This document shows, in pieces, positions 8,997-17,793 of a stretch of DNA of 64,000 bases (position 1 is its first letter; each line of letters opens with the position of its first letter). A program made the position numbers and the translations under genes. The DNA is from Sulfuricurvum sp. (GTDB taxonomy: Bacteria > Campylobacterota > Campylobacteria > Campylobacterales > Sulfurimonadaceae). Where the stretch lies: the NCBI GenBank assembly GCA_030693335.1, contig JAUYAU010000001.1, forward strand, positions 201,796 through 265,795, given 5' to 3'. The notes under the pieces are model-generated. The model saw nothing but the letters and a program-made list of their open reading frames with translations, made no database searches and had not been told where the DNA came from.

Positions 8997-10403
8997 GTGA
9001 ACAATATGGGATCACTTCTAAAACGTTTACAATTTTTGCTTACGATAGGCGATAAGGAAAGCGACACAGAAGATGAAAAACGTCAGCATGGCTTTTTGAT
9101 TTATATGGGCCTTCTAATGAGCTCTGGCGGACTTATGTGGAGTACCCTGTGTGTTGTCAATGAGCTGTATCTTCCTGCTATTGTCCCTTATACGTATATT
9201 TTTGTTACTATCTTAAACTTCACGTATCTATACCATACAAAAAACTTTGTAATTACACAAAATATCCAAATATTTATGTCGTTGCTGCTTCCTTTTTTCT
9301 TTCAATTTTTACTGGGAGGATTTGTCGCCAGTGGGGGGAATGTTCTCTGGTCTGTGTTGGCAGTATTTGGAAGTTTTACGTTACGGAACAAGAAAATGTC
9401 AATCATATGGCTTATATTATTTATTTTACTGATGATATTTAGCGGATTGGTGGATCCACTGGCAAAACAATTTGACATTGGTTTATCTGAGGGGTATATT
9501 ATTGCCTTTTTTGTTCTTAATTTCATTACGACCGTCTTGATAATTTTTAGTCTTTATTATTATTTTGTAAGCAGTGAGGAAGATGCCAGATTGAAGCTTC
9601 AATCCAGTTTGGAACAGCTTCATCTTGCGCAAAACCAGCTTATTGAATCTGAAAAAATGGCATCGCTTGGTTCCCTCGTTTCAGGAGTGGCACATGAAAT
9701 CAATACCCCATTGGGTGTTGGATTATCGGGTATTTCACAAATTGAGCATGAGGTTAAAAAGTTAGAAACGAATTATAATGATCAAACATTAACTGAAGAA
9801 GCATTGCGAGGTTATATTGCGACAACAAAACAGCTCGTGACTACAATTCGGGACAGACTTAACAATGCTGTGGCACTTGTGAGATCGTTTAAAAATATTT
9901 CAGTTGATCAACATTTTGAAGATGTAAGAGAGTTTAATCTTAAAAAGTACATTGACGATCTTCTGTTAAGTCTTCAAAATCAACTGAAAACAAAACACGT
10001 TAAAGTTATTAATTCAATTGATGAACATCTTGTTATTGAAAGTTATCCCGGTATTTTTTCACAAATAATTTCAAATTTTATTCTCAACTCCATTAAACAT
10101 GCATTTGAAGGTGATGTGAACGATGGAGCGGAAAATCTTATTAAGATTTCTATTCGTCAGGCCGATAATAGATTGGTTATAGAGTATGAAGATAATGGTC
10201 AAGGGATTACTGATGAGACTGAGAAGCGGCTGTTTGATCCATTTTTTACCACCAAACGAGGGCAAGGGGGAAGCGGATTGGGACTCAATATTGTATATAA
10301 TCTTGTGACACAAAAACTTGCAGGAACATTGGATGTTGTTCGAGTTTCGCCACATGGTCTTGGTTTCACTATCGTTCTAGATACTTTGGTAAAAAAGGTT
10401 TAA
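8997..10403 (+). CDS. Membrane sensor histidine kinase
   Basis: A 468-residue kinase with about six membrane segments in residues 20-195, a short coiled linker (EQLHLAQNQLIESEKMASLG), an H-box GVAHEINTPLG with the phospho-accepting His at about 233, an N-box NFILNSIKHAF, and G boxes YEDNGQGI and GSGLGLNIVY. There is no periplasmic domain of note, so the membrane block may sense the signal itself. In-frame TTG 8994, GTG 8997 and ATG 9006 are all possible; AAAGG at 8984-8988 favours GTG 8997. The next gene, a receiver-EAL protein, begins 3 bases after the stop and is the likely partner. Confidence 0.9.
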   Translation: MNNMGSLLKRLQFLLTIGDKESDTEDEKRQHGFLIYMGLLMSSGGLMWSTLCVVNELYLPAIVPYTYIFVTILNFTYLYHTKNFVITQNIQIFMSLLLPFFFQFLLGGFVASGGNVLWSVLAVFGSFTLRNKKMSIIWLILFILLMIFSGLVDPLAKQFDIGLSEGYIIAFFVLNFITTVLIIFSLYYYFVSSEEDARLKLQSSLEQLHLAQNQLIESEKMASLGSLVSGVAHEINTPLGVGLSGISQIEHEVKKLETNYNDQTLTEEALRGYIATTKQLVTTIRDRLNNAVALVRSFKNISVDQHFEDVREFNLKKYIDDLLLSLQNQLKTKHVKVINSIDEHLVIESYPGIFSQIISNFILNSIKHAFEGDVNDGAENLIKISIRQADNRLVIEYEDNGQGITDETEKRLFDPFFTTKRGQGGSGLGLNIVYNLVTQKLAGTLDVVRVSPHGLGFTIVLDTLVKKV

Positions 10404-10406
10404 TGT

Positions 10407-12113
10407 ATGGCGAATATAACATTTGCAAAAGAAAATAAAACAGACTTTCAAGTCAAAAGAAGAGTGCAAAAAATTTTGGTTGTGGATGATGATCAGTCGA
10501 TTCATGACATTACGAATATGGCCCTAAAAGCAATGGATTTTTCTGATTTTGAGCTAGAGATATTTAGTGCATACAGTTCTGGCGAGGCAAAAGAGATATT
10601 GGATCAAGAAGATGATATCGCATTGGCCTTAATTGATGTGGTTATGGATACGCCTACAGCGGGTCTGGATTTGGTTAACTATATTAGAAATGATTTGGAA
10701 AACAAGCTTATTAGACTTATTATACGTACAGGTCAGGCAAATGATTATCCTCAGATGCATGTTATCCAGCATTATGATATCAATGATTTTAAAGAAAAAA
10801 CAGAACTTACTCTTGAACGCTTGTACACAACCATTCGTACCTCAGTAAAACAATATGAGCAATTAGTAGAACTTCAAAACAAATATGAAGAGACTTACCG
10901 TCAGTTGACGACTAACTCCCTCACTCGTCTGCCAAATCGTATCAAGCTCATTGAGGACTTTTCTAAAAAATCCAATCAGACGCTTATTTTGATTGATATT
11001 ATCGGTTTTAGTATCATTAATGATACCAATGGCTATGATGTTGGTGATTTTGTTCTCAAGGAACTTGGAGGATTTCTCATAGCGATGTACAGTAGCAGTT
11101 TTAACGTTTATCACCTCAATAATGACTTATTTGCACTTGTAACGACTGCAGAGCATTTGGATGATTTTGTAGCAACGGTTGAAAAGATTAAAGATGATAT
11201 TTCAAAGTTACACATCGTCACAGATAACTTTAATAAGACCATAGAAACGACGATAGGCGTTGCGTATCAAACCGAAGATGATGTGATGCGAAAAGCAGAA
11301 TTGGCACTCAAAGAAGCACGTAACACCGGAAGAAATCAGATTAAATTTTACTCTAATGATTTGAAAATTATCCAGCAAATCAATGATACAAATCGCTGGG
11401 CACCGATTATCAAGTACGGATTGGATCATGGTGGTATGATGGCCTATGCGCAGCCGATACACCGAGTTGACGATAGAAGTATTGATAAATATGAATTATT
11501 GGTGAGACTGAAGCATGAAGGAACGGTTTATACTCCATTTTATTTTCTTGCAGCTGCCAAAAACAGTGGACAGCTTTACAATATCTTTAAATTCATGTTT
11601 GAACAAGGGTGTATTTTAGCGGTTAAAACAGGTCATCGTTTTAGCATTAATATTAGTGATTGTGAGCTAAGCAATGAAGGCCTATTGGAATTCATCACTA
11701 CAACTATGAAAAAATATGCGGTGGACCCTGGACTCCTTTCACTTGAAATCCTGGAATATAATGCGATTAGCCATTCGGCGGAGATTAAAGAAATGTTGAT
11801 GACAATTCATGCATTAGGTATTGAGTTGATTGTGGATGACTTTGGAGTGCAATGTTCGAACTTTGGGCAAACAGAACACTTGCCGATCAGTACCCTCAAA
11901 ATAGATGGTTCCTATATTCAGAATGTTCATGAATCAATCAACAGTCAGATCGTCGTTAAAACCATCCAAACGTTTGCTCGTGAAAAAGGGCTTAAACTTA
12001 TTGCTGAGTTTGTTTGTGATGAAAAAGTTTTTGAAAAGGTCAAAGAACTCGGAATAGAATACGTACAAGGGTACTATTTAGCCGAGCCGGCACCTTTTGA
12101 TGATTTGTTTTAG
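10407..12113 (+). CDS. Response regulator with degenerate GGDEF and EAL domains
   Basis: A 568-residue protein: receiver domain (about 20-150; phospho-Asp D77 in ALIDVVMD), GGDEF-like domain (about 165-320) and EAL domain (about 335-568). The GGDEF signature is replaced by HLNNDLFALV, so cyclic-di-GMP synthesis is unlikely. The EAL domain keeps ELLVRL in place of EALVR, SINIS, SLEIL, VDDFG, LKIDG and VQGYYLAEP, so the metal and base residues look intact and it may hydrolyse cyclic-di-GMP. The receiver shows IIRTGQ where most have a Thr/Ser-Ala switch. It follows the histidine kinase by 3 bases, giving a two-component route to second-messenger control. Confidence 0.9.
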   Translation: MANITFAKENKTDFQVKRRVQKILVVDDDQSIHDITNMALKAMDFSDFELEIFSAYSSGEAKEILDQEDDIALALIDVVMDTPTAGLDLVNYIRNDLENKLIRLIIRTGQANDYPQMHVIQHYDINDFKEKTELTLERLYTTIRTSVKQYEQLVELQNKYEETYRQLTTNSLTRLPNRIKLIEDFSKKSNQTLILIDIIGFSIINDTNGYDVGDFVLKELGGFLIAMYSSSFNVYHLNNDLFALVTTAEHLDDFVATVEKIKDDISKLHIVTDNFNKTIETTIGVAYQTEDDVMRKAELALKEARNTGRNQIKFYSNDLKIIQQINDTNRWAPIIKYGLDHGGMMAYAQPIHRVDDRSIDKYELLVRLKHEGTVYTPFYFLAAAKNSGQLYNIFKFMFEQGCILAVKTGHRFSINISDCELSNEGLLEFITTTMKKYAVDPGLLSLEILEYNAISHSAEIKEMLMTIHALGIELIVDDFGVQCSNFGQTEHLPISTLKIDGSYIQNVHESINSQIVVKTIQTFAREKGLKLIAEFVCDEKVFEKVKELGIEYVQGYYLAEPAPFDDLF

Positions 12114-12118
12114 TTGAT

Positions 12119-14329
12119 CTAGACATCCACTTCGGCACCCAATTCCGACCTTGTGAGCCGAAGTCTGTTTGCTAATTCGGTCGCAAGGCTCTGCATAAAA
12201 TGAAAAGATGCTTTTTTATGATGTTCTGAAAATAGATTAAATGCTTTGCGTGAGATAACGTAAAGATCTGTATTTGTTGCAGCTATAACATCGGTATAGT
12301 GTGGACTTCCTTCTAAAAAAGAGAATTCTCCGAAAAAATTATTTTGACCAATGGTACTGAGATGAACACTTTTTCGGTTTTCACCTGGAAGCATAATACG
12401 CACCAGGCCACGGCGAATGAGAAAAATCTCTCCTCTTGGATCACCCTGAGTGTAAATAACATCTCCTTTTTGAAATGATCGGGACTCTACTAGGCTTTGA
12501 ATTTCTTCGATTGTATCTTCTTTTCGTTCTTTAAAAAGATCAAAATCATGCAATTCAAGGAGTTCTTCCTCTTTTTTTTCTAGCATGCTTTCTTGAATAA
12601 TTTTATTTTCTGCCCATTCGACGGCATCATCCAAATCATCAAAAAGTTTAATGGGGCTTAGATGTTTGAGTAATCCTACTTGATTGAAATAGCTTTCTAA
12701 ATCGTCTCCTGTTGGAAGTTTATGAGGTAAACGGCTAAGGATTAGATAGCCATCTTTTTCATGGAGCATGTCTTTAATTTGGAGTAAAATATGAGCAGCT
12801 GTCAGATCGACTGTCTGTACCCGTTTCATATCAATAATAATGTACTTTTTGGTTTTTAGATCTTCTTGCAGCATCGCATAAAGCTGGTTTGCTGTTCCAA
12901 AGAAGAGACTTCCATGCAATTCATAAACTGAAAACTCAGACCCCTTTTCGAGTAAAAGATCAGTTTCATCTTGATTACGGATAAGCTTACTTTGTATTTC
13001 CAAGCCGTCAAAGTGGCGATAGACGACAGAAGTTCTAATTTGTTGAGCAATGTACAAAATAACAGCCAATATCAATCCTACACCTGAAGCTGCTATAAGA
13101 CTCACAGAAACGGCCGTCAGAGCAACAGCAACAATAATTAAAAAATCAAGAGACGTTTTACGTGTTTTAATCAGTTGAACGCTATGTTTATCAATCATTC
13201 TAAAACCGATCACTATCAAAATTCCAGCTAATGATGCGATGGGAATCCATGCAATCAAACTTCCAAGTATAAGAAAAGCGAGAATGCCTAAAATCCCTTC
13301 TACAAAACCAGAAACAGGTGATGATGCACCGCTGCTAAAGTTAACCATAGTTGGTCCCATGGTTCCAGATCCTGGCATTCCTCCGATCAGGGCAGATGTG
13401 ATATTCCCGGCACCTTGAGCGATTAGTTCTTTATTTGGGTTATGAAAAGAATGGGTCATAGAATCCAGTACAATGCAAGTTTTGAGCGTATCAATTGAGA
13501 GAAGAGCAGCCAGCGTTAAGGCGGGAAAAAAAAGTTGAGATATATTATCAAATGAAAGGTCTGAAAGATTTTTAAACCGTTGGGCTAATGCTGTAAATAA
13601 ATCAATACCATCGCCGTTACTCAGTTTACCAATGATAAAGGGGCTGTTGATTTGAAGTAATGAGGAATCAACAAGTCCAATGAAAAAATAAGAAGAGATA
13701 CCTGCGGTTAAAGCAATAATCACAGCAGGGACAGTACGAAATAGTTTTCCTGCAAAGAGCATGGCCATAATGGTTACTGATCCTACAGTGACACTTTGCC
13801 ATTGCCATAATAGAGGATTTTGCAAGCTGTCCCAAAAATGTGTTTCTGCGGGCATGCCTAAAAATTTTGGTGATTGTGAGGCTATAATGTATAAACCAAT
13901 ACCGCTTAAATAACCGCTTACTACAGGAAAAGGCATGTATTTGATCAATCGCCCCAAACCAACGGCACCAAAGGTTATTTGTAGAATTCCGGCTAACAAT
14001 GCTACGACCATGAGCATAATAAATATTGTATTCGGATTGACTCCGCGAATCATATACTCAAGTGCAAATGCAGATAAAACAGCTGCTGCTGGGGCACTAG
14101 GTGCAGAGATTAAACGATCTGTTCCACCCAGTATTGAAGCGATTATTCCGACTGCAATAACTCCAAGAATACCTGCAATGGCTCCATAAGCTGCATAGTA
14201 ACCTCCAAGTGGTGCATATATCGTTACACCAAATGCAATTGCAGCAGGTAAAGCTACCAGCATGGCTGCCAATCCAGCCCAAAAATCACCCAGAATACTC
14301 TTAGATTTTAAAACAATAGGAATCGTCAC
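12119..14329 (-). CDS. SulP anion transporter fused to STAS and cyclic-nucleotide-binding domains
   Basis: A 736-residue fusion. Residues 1-430 are a SulP permease of 10 or more membrane segments (start GDFWAGLAAMLVALPAAIAFG; conserved GGMPGSGTMGPTMVNFSSGA). A STAS domain follows (about 455-570, with YIIIDMKRVQTVDLTAAHIL), then a linker and a cyclic-nucleotide-binding domain (about 610-725, containing GDVIYTQGDPRGEIFLIRRG and NNFFGEFSFLEGSPHYTDVI). SulP proteins carry sulfate, bicarbonate or other anions; the substrate cannot be read from sequence. The binding domain suggests gating by a nucleotide or similar ligand. It begins 2 bases after the ppk2 gene and is probably co-transcribed with it. 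Confidence 0.9.
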   Translation of the reverse strand: MTIPIVLKSKSILGDFWAGLAAMLVALPAAIAFGVTIYAPLGGYYAAYGAIAGILGVIAVGIIASILGGTDRLISAPSAPAAAVLSAFALEYMIRGVNPNTIFIMLMVVALLAGILQITFGAVGLGRLIKYMPFPVVSGYLSGIGLYIIASQSPKFLGMPAETHFWDSLQNPLLWQWQSVTVGSVTIMAMLFAGKLFRTVPAVIIALTAGISSYFFIGLVDSSLLQINSPFIIGKLSNGDGIDLFTALAQRFKNLSDLSFDNISQLFFPALTLAALLSIDTLKTCIVLDSMTHSFHNPNKELIAQGAGNITSALIGGMPGSGTMGPTMVNFSSGASSPVSGFVEGILGILAFLILGSLIAWIPIASLAGILIVIGFRMIDKHSVQLIKTRKTSLDFLIIVAVALTAVSVSLIAASGVGLILAVILYIAQQIRTSVVYRHFDGLEIQSKLIRNQDETDLLLEKGSEFSVYELHGSLFFGTANQLYAMLQEDLKTKKYIIIDMKRVQTVDLTAAHILLQIKDMLHEKDGYLILSRLPHKLPTGDDLESYFNQVGLLKHLSPIKLFDDLDDAVEWAENKIIQESMLEKKEEELLELHDFDLFKERKEDTIEEIQSLVESRSFQKGDVIYTQGDPRGEIFLIRRGLVRIMLPGENRKSVHLSTIGQNNFFGEFSFLEGSPHYTDVIAATNTDLYVISRKAFNLFSEHHKKASFHFMQSLATELANRLRLTRSELGAEVDV

Positions 14330-14331
14330 AT

Positions 14332-15282
14332 TTAGCCTTTTTCATTAAACTCATCATTCTTTTTAAGTGACATGCTTGATTCCATAAGCTTGAGTTCCTG
14401 ATCTCCATTAAGTAAAACTTTATTAGATGTGATAAGTTGTGACGCATTGAATTTACTTGGATAATCACTTCGAGCGAGTACGTGTTTAAAACAGTTGAGT
14501 CGTGCTTTTTTCTTATTATCGGATCGGATGATAATCCATGGAGCATGCAGTGTGTGCGAGGCTAGAAGCATGGAATATTTTGCAATTGTATATTTATCCC
14601 ATAAATCTTGTGATTTTTCATCAACAGGAGAGAGCTTAAATTGTTTCAGAGGATCCGTCTTTCGCCCCTTGAACCGTCTTGCCTGCTCATTTTTGGAGAC
14701 AGAAAAATAAAACTTGAATAAAATAATGCCTGAATTAACCAGCATGCGCTCATATTCACCCACTTCATGCAAAAATTCTTTATGCTCTTCTTCGCTACAA
14801 AAACCCATGACCGGTTCAACACCGGCACGGTTGTACCAACTTCGATCAAAAAAGACCATTTCTCCAGCACTTGGCAGATGTTGTACGTAACGCTGAAAAT
14901 ACCATTGTGTTTTTTCAACATCGGATGGTTTGTCAAGTGCTACGACGCGCGCACCGCGTGGATTAAGATGTTCGGTAATCCGTTTGATCGTCCCACCTTT
15001 CCCGGCAGCATCACGCCCTTCAAAAATCATCAAAATTTTCAGTCCTTTTTCTTTGACGTGATTTTGAAGTTTTAGAAGTTCGATTTGAAGGGTTTTGAGC
15101 TCTTCTTCATATTCAATGACACTTGCTTTGACCCAAATAGGTAAGCGTTCTTCTTTTTTGCCTTGCTTGCGCTTCTCTTTTTTTTGTTCCTTTGCGTTTT
15201 TGCGGCGATCAGCGTGAACTACTTCTTCTATTTTGTCCGCTTCCGCTATCTCTACTCTGGCGATTGATCCTTTTGCATGCAT
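14332..15282 (-). CDS. ppk2: Polyphosphate kinase 2 family protein
   Basis: A 316-residue cytosolic PPK2 enzyme that moves phosphate between polyphosphate and nucleotides. It has the Walker A loop FEGRDAAGKGGTIKRI, the lid motif FFDRSWYNRAGVEPVMGF, and the lysine-rich FKGRKTDPLKQFKLSPVD region of class I PPK2. The N-terminal 45 residues are a Lys/Arg/Glu-rich extension. The ORF is open from GTG 15288, but AAGGGG lies 5 bases before ATG 15282, which I take as the start. The SulP-CNB transporter follows after 2 bases. Confidence 0.9.
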   Translation of the reverse strand: MHAKGSIARVEIAEADKIEEVVHADRRKNAKEQKKEKRKQGKKEERLPIWVKASVIEYEEELKTLQIELLKLQNHVKEKGLKILMIFEGRDAAGKGGTIKRITEHLNPRGARVVALDKPSDVEKTQWYFQRYVQHLPSAGEMVFFDRSWYNRAGVEPVMGFCSEEEHKEFLHEVGEYERMLVNSGIILFKFYFSVSKNEQARRFKGRKTDPLKQFKLSPVDEKSQDLWDKYTIAKYSMLLASHTLHAPWIIIRSDNKKKARLNCFKHVLARSDYPSKFNASQLITSNKVLLNGDQELKLMESSMSLKKNDEFNEKG

Positions 15283-15451
15283 GCACACCCCTTACTTTTA
15301 CTATTAATATCATTCATTGTAGCCCAAATTAATTTAAAGTGATGCTTTTAGGAATGAATCCAACTTTTTTTAAATACTTTCGGATTATTCTAGCAAATGT
15401 TAACAAAATGTGAATAGCTACTATTATAAGAATTTATTAACTGTATTGATA

Positions 15452-15457
15452 TATACT
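15452..15457 (+). promoter_or_regulatory. Probable -10 element of the MNIO RiPP operon
   Basis: TATACT lies 32 bases ahead of the precursor-peptide ATG, in an AT-rich 200-base region divergent from ppk2. AAAGGA (15477-15482) is the ribosome site, 6 bases before the ATG. No clear metal-responsive operator is recognisable by eye. Confidence 0.45.
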
Positions 15458-15488
15458 GCACTATGAATATCATAATAAAGGAAATAAC

Positions 15489-15743
15489 ATGACAAAAAAT
15501 GAAGTAGCAGCTCTCGTATTAGGTGCAACACTGTTAAGCGCCCCAATGGCAATGGCTTATGAGTCAGGAGAAAAATGTGCTGCAGATAAATGTGGTGCAG
15601 TTAAAACGAAAACAGCAGACGTAAAATGTGGTGCTGGTAAATGCGGTGCAGCTAAAATGAAAACAGCAGATGCAAAATGTGGTAGTGCAAAAGATAAAAA
15701 CGCTACTAAAGCAGCGGAAGCGAAATGTGGCGCTAAAAAATAA
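15489..15743 (+). CDS. hvfA: Cys-rich secreted RiPP precursor peptide, HvfA/bufferin-like
   Basis: An 84-residue peptide. Residues 1-23 form a Sec signal peptide (hydrophobic VAALVLGATLLSA, cleavage after APMAMA). The mature part has six cysteines (30, 35, 47, 52, 64, 80), five followed by glycine in K-C-G, and is otherwise Lys/Ala-rich with almost no hydrophobic residues. Two units of the form KCGAxKxKTADxKCG repeat every 17 residues, also visible as a 51-base DNA repeat. In Haemophilus HvfA-type peptides, EGKCG cysteines are modified by an MNIO enzyme into a copper-binding group; the gene order here is the same. Metal binding and modification are inferred, not shown by sequence. Confidence 0.85.
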   Translation: MTKNEVAALVLGATLLSAPMAMAYESGEKCAADKCGAVKTKTADVKCGAGKCGAAKMKTADAKCGSAKDKNATKAAEAKCGAKK

Positions 15744-16577
15744 GTGATAATGGGGATGAAAAATATCAAAGGGTGTGGATTAGGCTTGCGTCGGGAGTTT
15801 TTAGCAGAGTTTAGTGCTTTGAAAAAAAAGCCTGACTGGATTGAAATCACTCCTGAAAACTGGATTTTCATCCCGCATCGTTATGCAGAACATTTTGATG
15901 AGATTATGGGCTCAATGCCTGTAGTCGCACACGGTGTTTCACTCTCTATAGGTTCACCCGAGAAGATCGACAAAAGTTTTTTGAGAGAAATAAAAACTTT
16001 TTTAGATCGATATAACATTCAACACTATTCAGAACATTTGAGCTTTTCAACCTTGGGAGGGATGCAGACGTATGAACTGCTTCCATTACCGATGACAAAA
16101 GCTATGGTGATGCATATAGGGGATAAGATTAAGCAGGTAGAGGATTTCCTACAACGCCCTTTGATTCTTGAAAATGCGAGTTATTATCTGGCACCCTACA
16201 GTGAGATGGCAGAGGTAGACTTTCTCAATGAGATTGTGGAGTATGCAGATATAACACTATTGCTTGATGTTAATAATGTGTATGTTAATGCAACTAATCA
16301 CGGATTTGATGCGGATGCGTACATTAAACAAATATCTCCGTCTCGTGTAGCGTACATGCACATGGCCGGGCATCTCGAATACCCCAATGAGGCATTATTG
16401 CTGGACACTCATGGTGAAGCCATAAGCAAAAAAGTATGGAATTTATTGGAGCGAACGCTTAAAAAGATAGATAGGCCCGTGATGATTGAACGTGACAACA
16501 ATATCCCACCATTAAAAGAGTTAATGGAGGAATATAAAAAACTCTCCAAAATCGTTGCCAAAAGAGGTACGAAATGA
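15744..16577 (+). CDS. hvfB: MNIO (DUF692) family multinuclear iron oxidase, HvfB/BufB-like
   Basis: A 277-residue TIM-barrel protein of the DUF692 family, which installs modifications on cysteines of precursor peptides using two or three iron ions and oxygen. Expected metal ligands are visible: H63 (VAHGVSLS), H98 (YSEHLSFS), E143 (LENAS), D175 (LLDVNNVYVN), H206/H210 (YMHMAGH), D221/H223 (DTHG) and E249 (IERDNN). The frame is open from GTG 15744, directly after the precursor stop; ATG 15750 and 15756 are alternatives. It overlaps the next gene by ATGA. The likely substrate is the peptide encoded just upstream. Confidence 0.92.
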   Translation: MIMGMKNIKGCGLGLRREFLAEFSALKKKPDWIEITPENWIFIPHRYAEHFDEIMGSMPVVAHGVSLSIGSPEKIDKSFLREIKTFLDRYNIQHYSEHLSFSTLGGMQTYELLPLPMTKAMVMHIGDKIKQVEDFLQRPLILENASYYLAPYSEMAEVDFLNEIVEYADITLLLDVNNVYVNATNHGFDADAYIKQISPSRVAYMHMAGHLEYPNEALLLDTHGEAISKKVWNLLERTLKKIDRPVMIERDNNIPPLKELMEEYKKLSKIVAKRGTK

Positions 16578-17272
16578 AAACTGAAACAGCGGTTATGGAG
16601 CGTTTCGTCCAAATCATCCAAAATAACGAAGAACTCTCTAACCCTTTACATAATCGATTACAGGTGTATCGGGATATGGTTCAATATCGATTTGTCGAGA
16701 CGATTGAAAATATTTACCCGATTCTTTCATCGCAATTGGGACCAAAGATGATGCATGATCTCATACGGGAGTTTATTTCGATAGGAGCAAAAAATCCGCT
16801 TATCGTCAAGATGGCAGAAGAGTTTGGCGACTTTTTACGTCATCATGCAAAGCTAAAATCGATTCTGTATTTGGAAGATCTTTTATGGTTTGAGTATGGT
16901 GAATTGGAACTGTTGAGCAGAAGTTTTAAGGATGCTCAAACACGATTCGATTGGAATAAACAATACAAGCTCTCATCTTCTTCATTGGTGCGCAATGTTA
17001 GCTATAGAGTGCATAGCAGTGAATTTGATTCACTTTGTACTTCTTCATTACTGCTGTATTATCATTTTGATGAAGAACGGGTCTATTTTGAAGAGATCAC
17101 CTTTTTTGCTCAGCAGCTTATTGACATGCTGGAGAAGATGACGCTTGAACATTCGGTAATAGAGTTGGCGCAAATATATGAACTTGATGTTGAAATATTA
17201 CGTGAAAGCGTTGAGAAATTGGTTACAAAATGGTGTAATCAACGTGTGTTAATCAAATTTACGGAGGTATGA
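16574..17272 (+). CDS. hvfC: DUF2063 family RiPP-recognition partner, HvfC/BufC-like
   Basis: A 232-residue protein whose first ~95 residues match the DUF2063 domain (ERFVQIIQ..., HNRLQVYRDMVQYRFVETIE, IYPILSSQLG, EFGDFLRHHA), labelled a putative DNA-binding domain in databases but known in this setting as the partner that presents the precursor to the MNIO enzyme. The C-terminal half (about 110-232) has the arrangement of a winged-helix-like precursor recognition element. It overlaps the MNIO gene by 4 bases and ends 1 base before the DoxX gene, so the stoichiometric pair is probably translated together. Confidence 0.88.
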   Translation: MKTETAVMERFVQIIQNNEELSNPLHNRLQVYRDMVQYRFVETIENIYPILSSQLGPKMMHDLIREFISIGAKNPLIVKMAEEFGDFLRHHAKLKSILYLEDLLWFEYGELELLSRSFKDAQTRFDWNKQYKLSSSSLVRNVSYRVHSSEFDSLCTSSLLLYYHFDEERVYFEEITFFAQQLIDMLEKMTLEHSVIELAQIYELDVEILRESVEKLVTKWCNQRVLIKFTEV

Positions 17273-17273
17273 A

Positions 17274-17702
17274 ATGTATTCTTTACTAAAAAAAATGGAA
17301 ACTTTACTGGACAAGGGGCAAGATTTCTCACTGTTATTTTTGCGTCTTATTTTAGCGTACGGCTTCTATTCACCTGCTATGAACAAGTGGGCAGATATCG
17401 GTGCAGTTGCAACGTGGTTTGAACAAGGGTTGGGAATTCCATTTCCCTTGCTTAATGCTTATTTAGCAGCATCAACGGAAATGGCAGGCGTAGTATTATT
17501 GGTGTTGGGTCTTGGGGTGCGTTTTATTGCACTGCCGATGATGGTCGTTATGGTGGTGGCAATTACGGTAGTTCATTTGGCAAACGGATTTTCATCAGGG
17601 GATAACGGATTCGAAATTCCGCTGTATTATCTGTTGATGTTGTTTACCCTTGCCGTATATGGTGGTGGAAAATTCGGTTTGGATAATTTTTTAAAAAAAT
17701 AA
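17274..17702 (+). CDS. hvfD: DoxX family membrane protein, HvfD-like
   Basis: A 142-residue DoxX-family protein with four membrane segments (about residues 18-34, 60-82, 84-104, 114-134) and the family sequence FLRLILAYGFYSPAMNKWAD near the start. GGAGG lies 7 bases before the ATG. DoxX proteins are commonly the fourth gene of DUF692/DUF2063 clusters; their biochemical role there is unknown. It ends the four-gene operon; a weak stem-loop follows at 17714-17731. Confidence 0.88.
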   Translation: MYSLLKKMETLLDKGQDFSLLFLRLILAYGFYSPAMNKWADIGAVATWFEQGLGIPFPLLNAYLAASTEMAGVVLLVLGLGVRFIALPMMVVMVVAITVVHLANGFSSGDNGFEIPLYYLLMLFTLAVYGGGKFGLDNFLKK

Positions 17703-17713
17703 TAGATTTCATT

Positions 17714-17736
17714 AATACTGTTAATAGTATTGTTTC
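17714..17736 (+). terminator. Weak stem-loop after the RiPP operon
   Basis: AATACT and AGTATT form a 6-base stem around a 6-base loop, followed by the T-rich GTTTCCTTTT. This could be a leaky terminator separating the RiPP operon from dsbD. Confidence 0.35.
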
Positions 17737-17793
17737 CTTTTCTTACATCAAGGTATGCTAAAATAATGCATACAAGCAATCAAAGGGTTAACA

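Noticed and set aside
16574-17272. DUF2063 protein as a DNA-binding transcription factor of the operon.
   Set aside because: The putative DNA-binding label comes from a database name; in this gene context the domain is the known MNIO partner and there is no recognisable helix-turn-helix with basic recognition helix.
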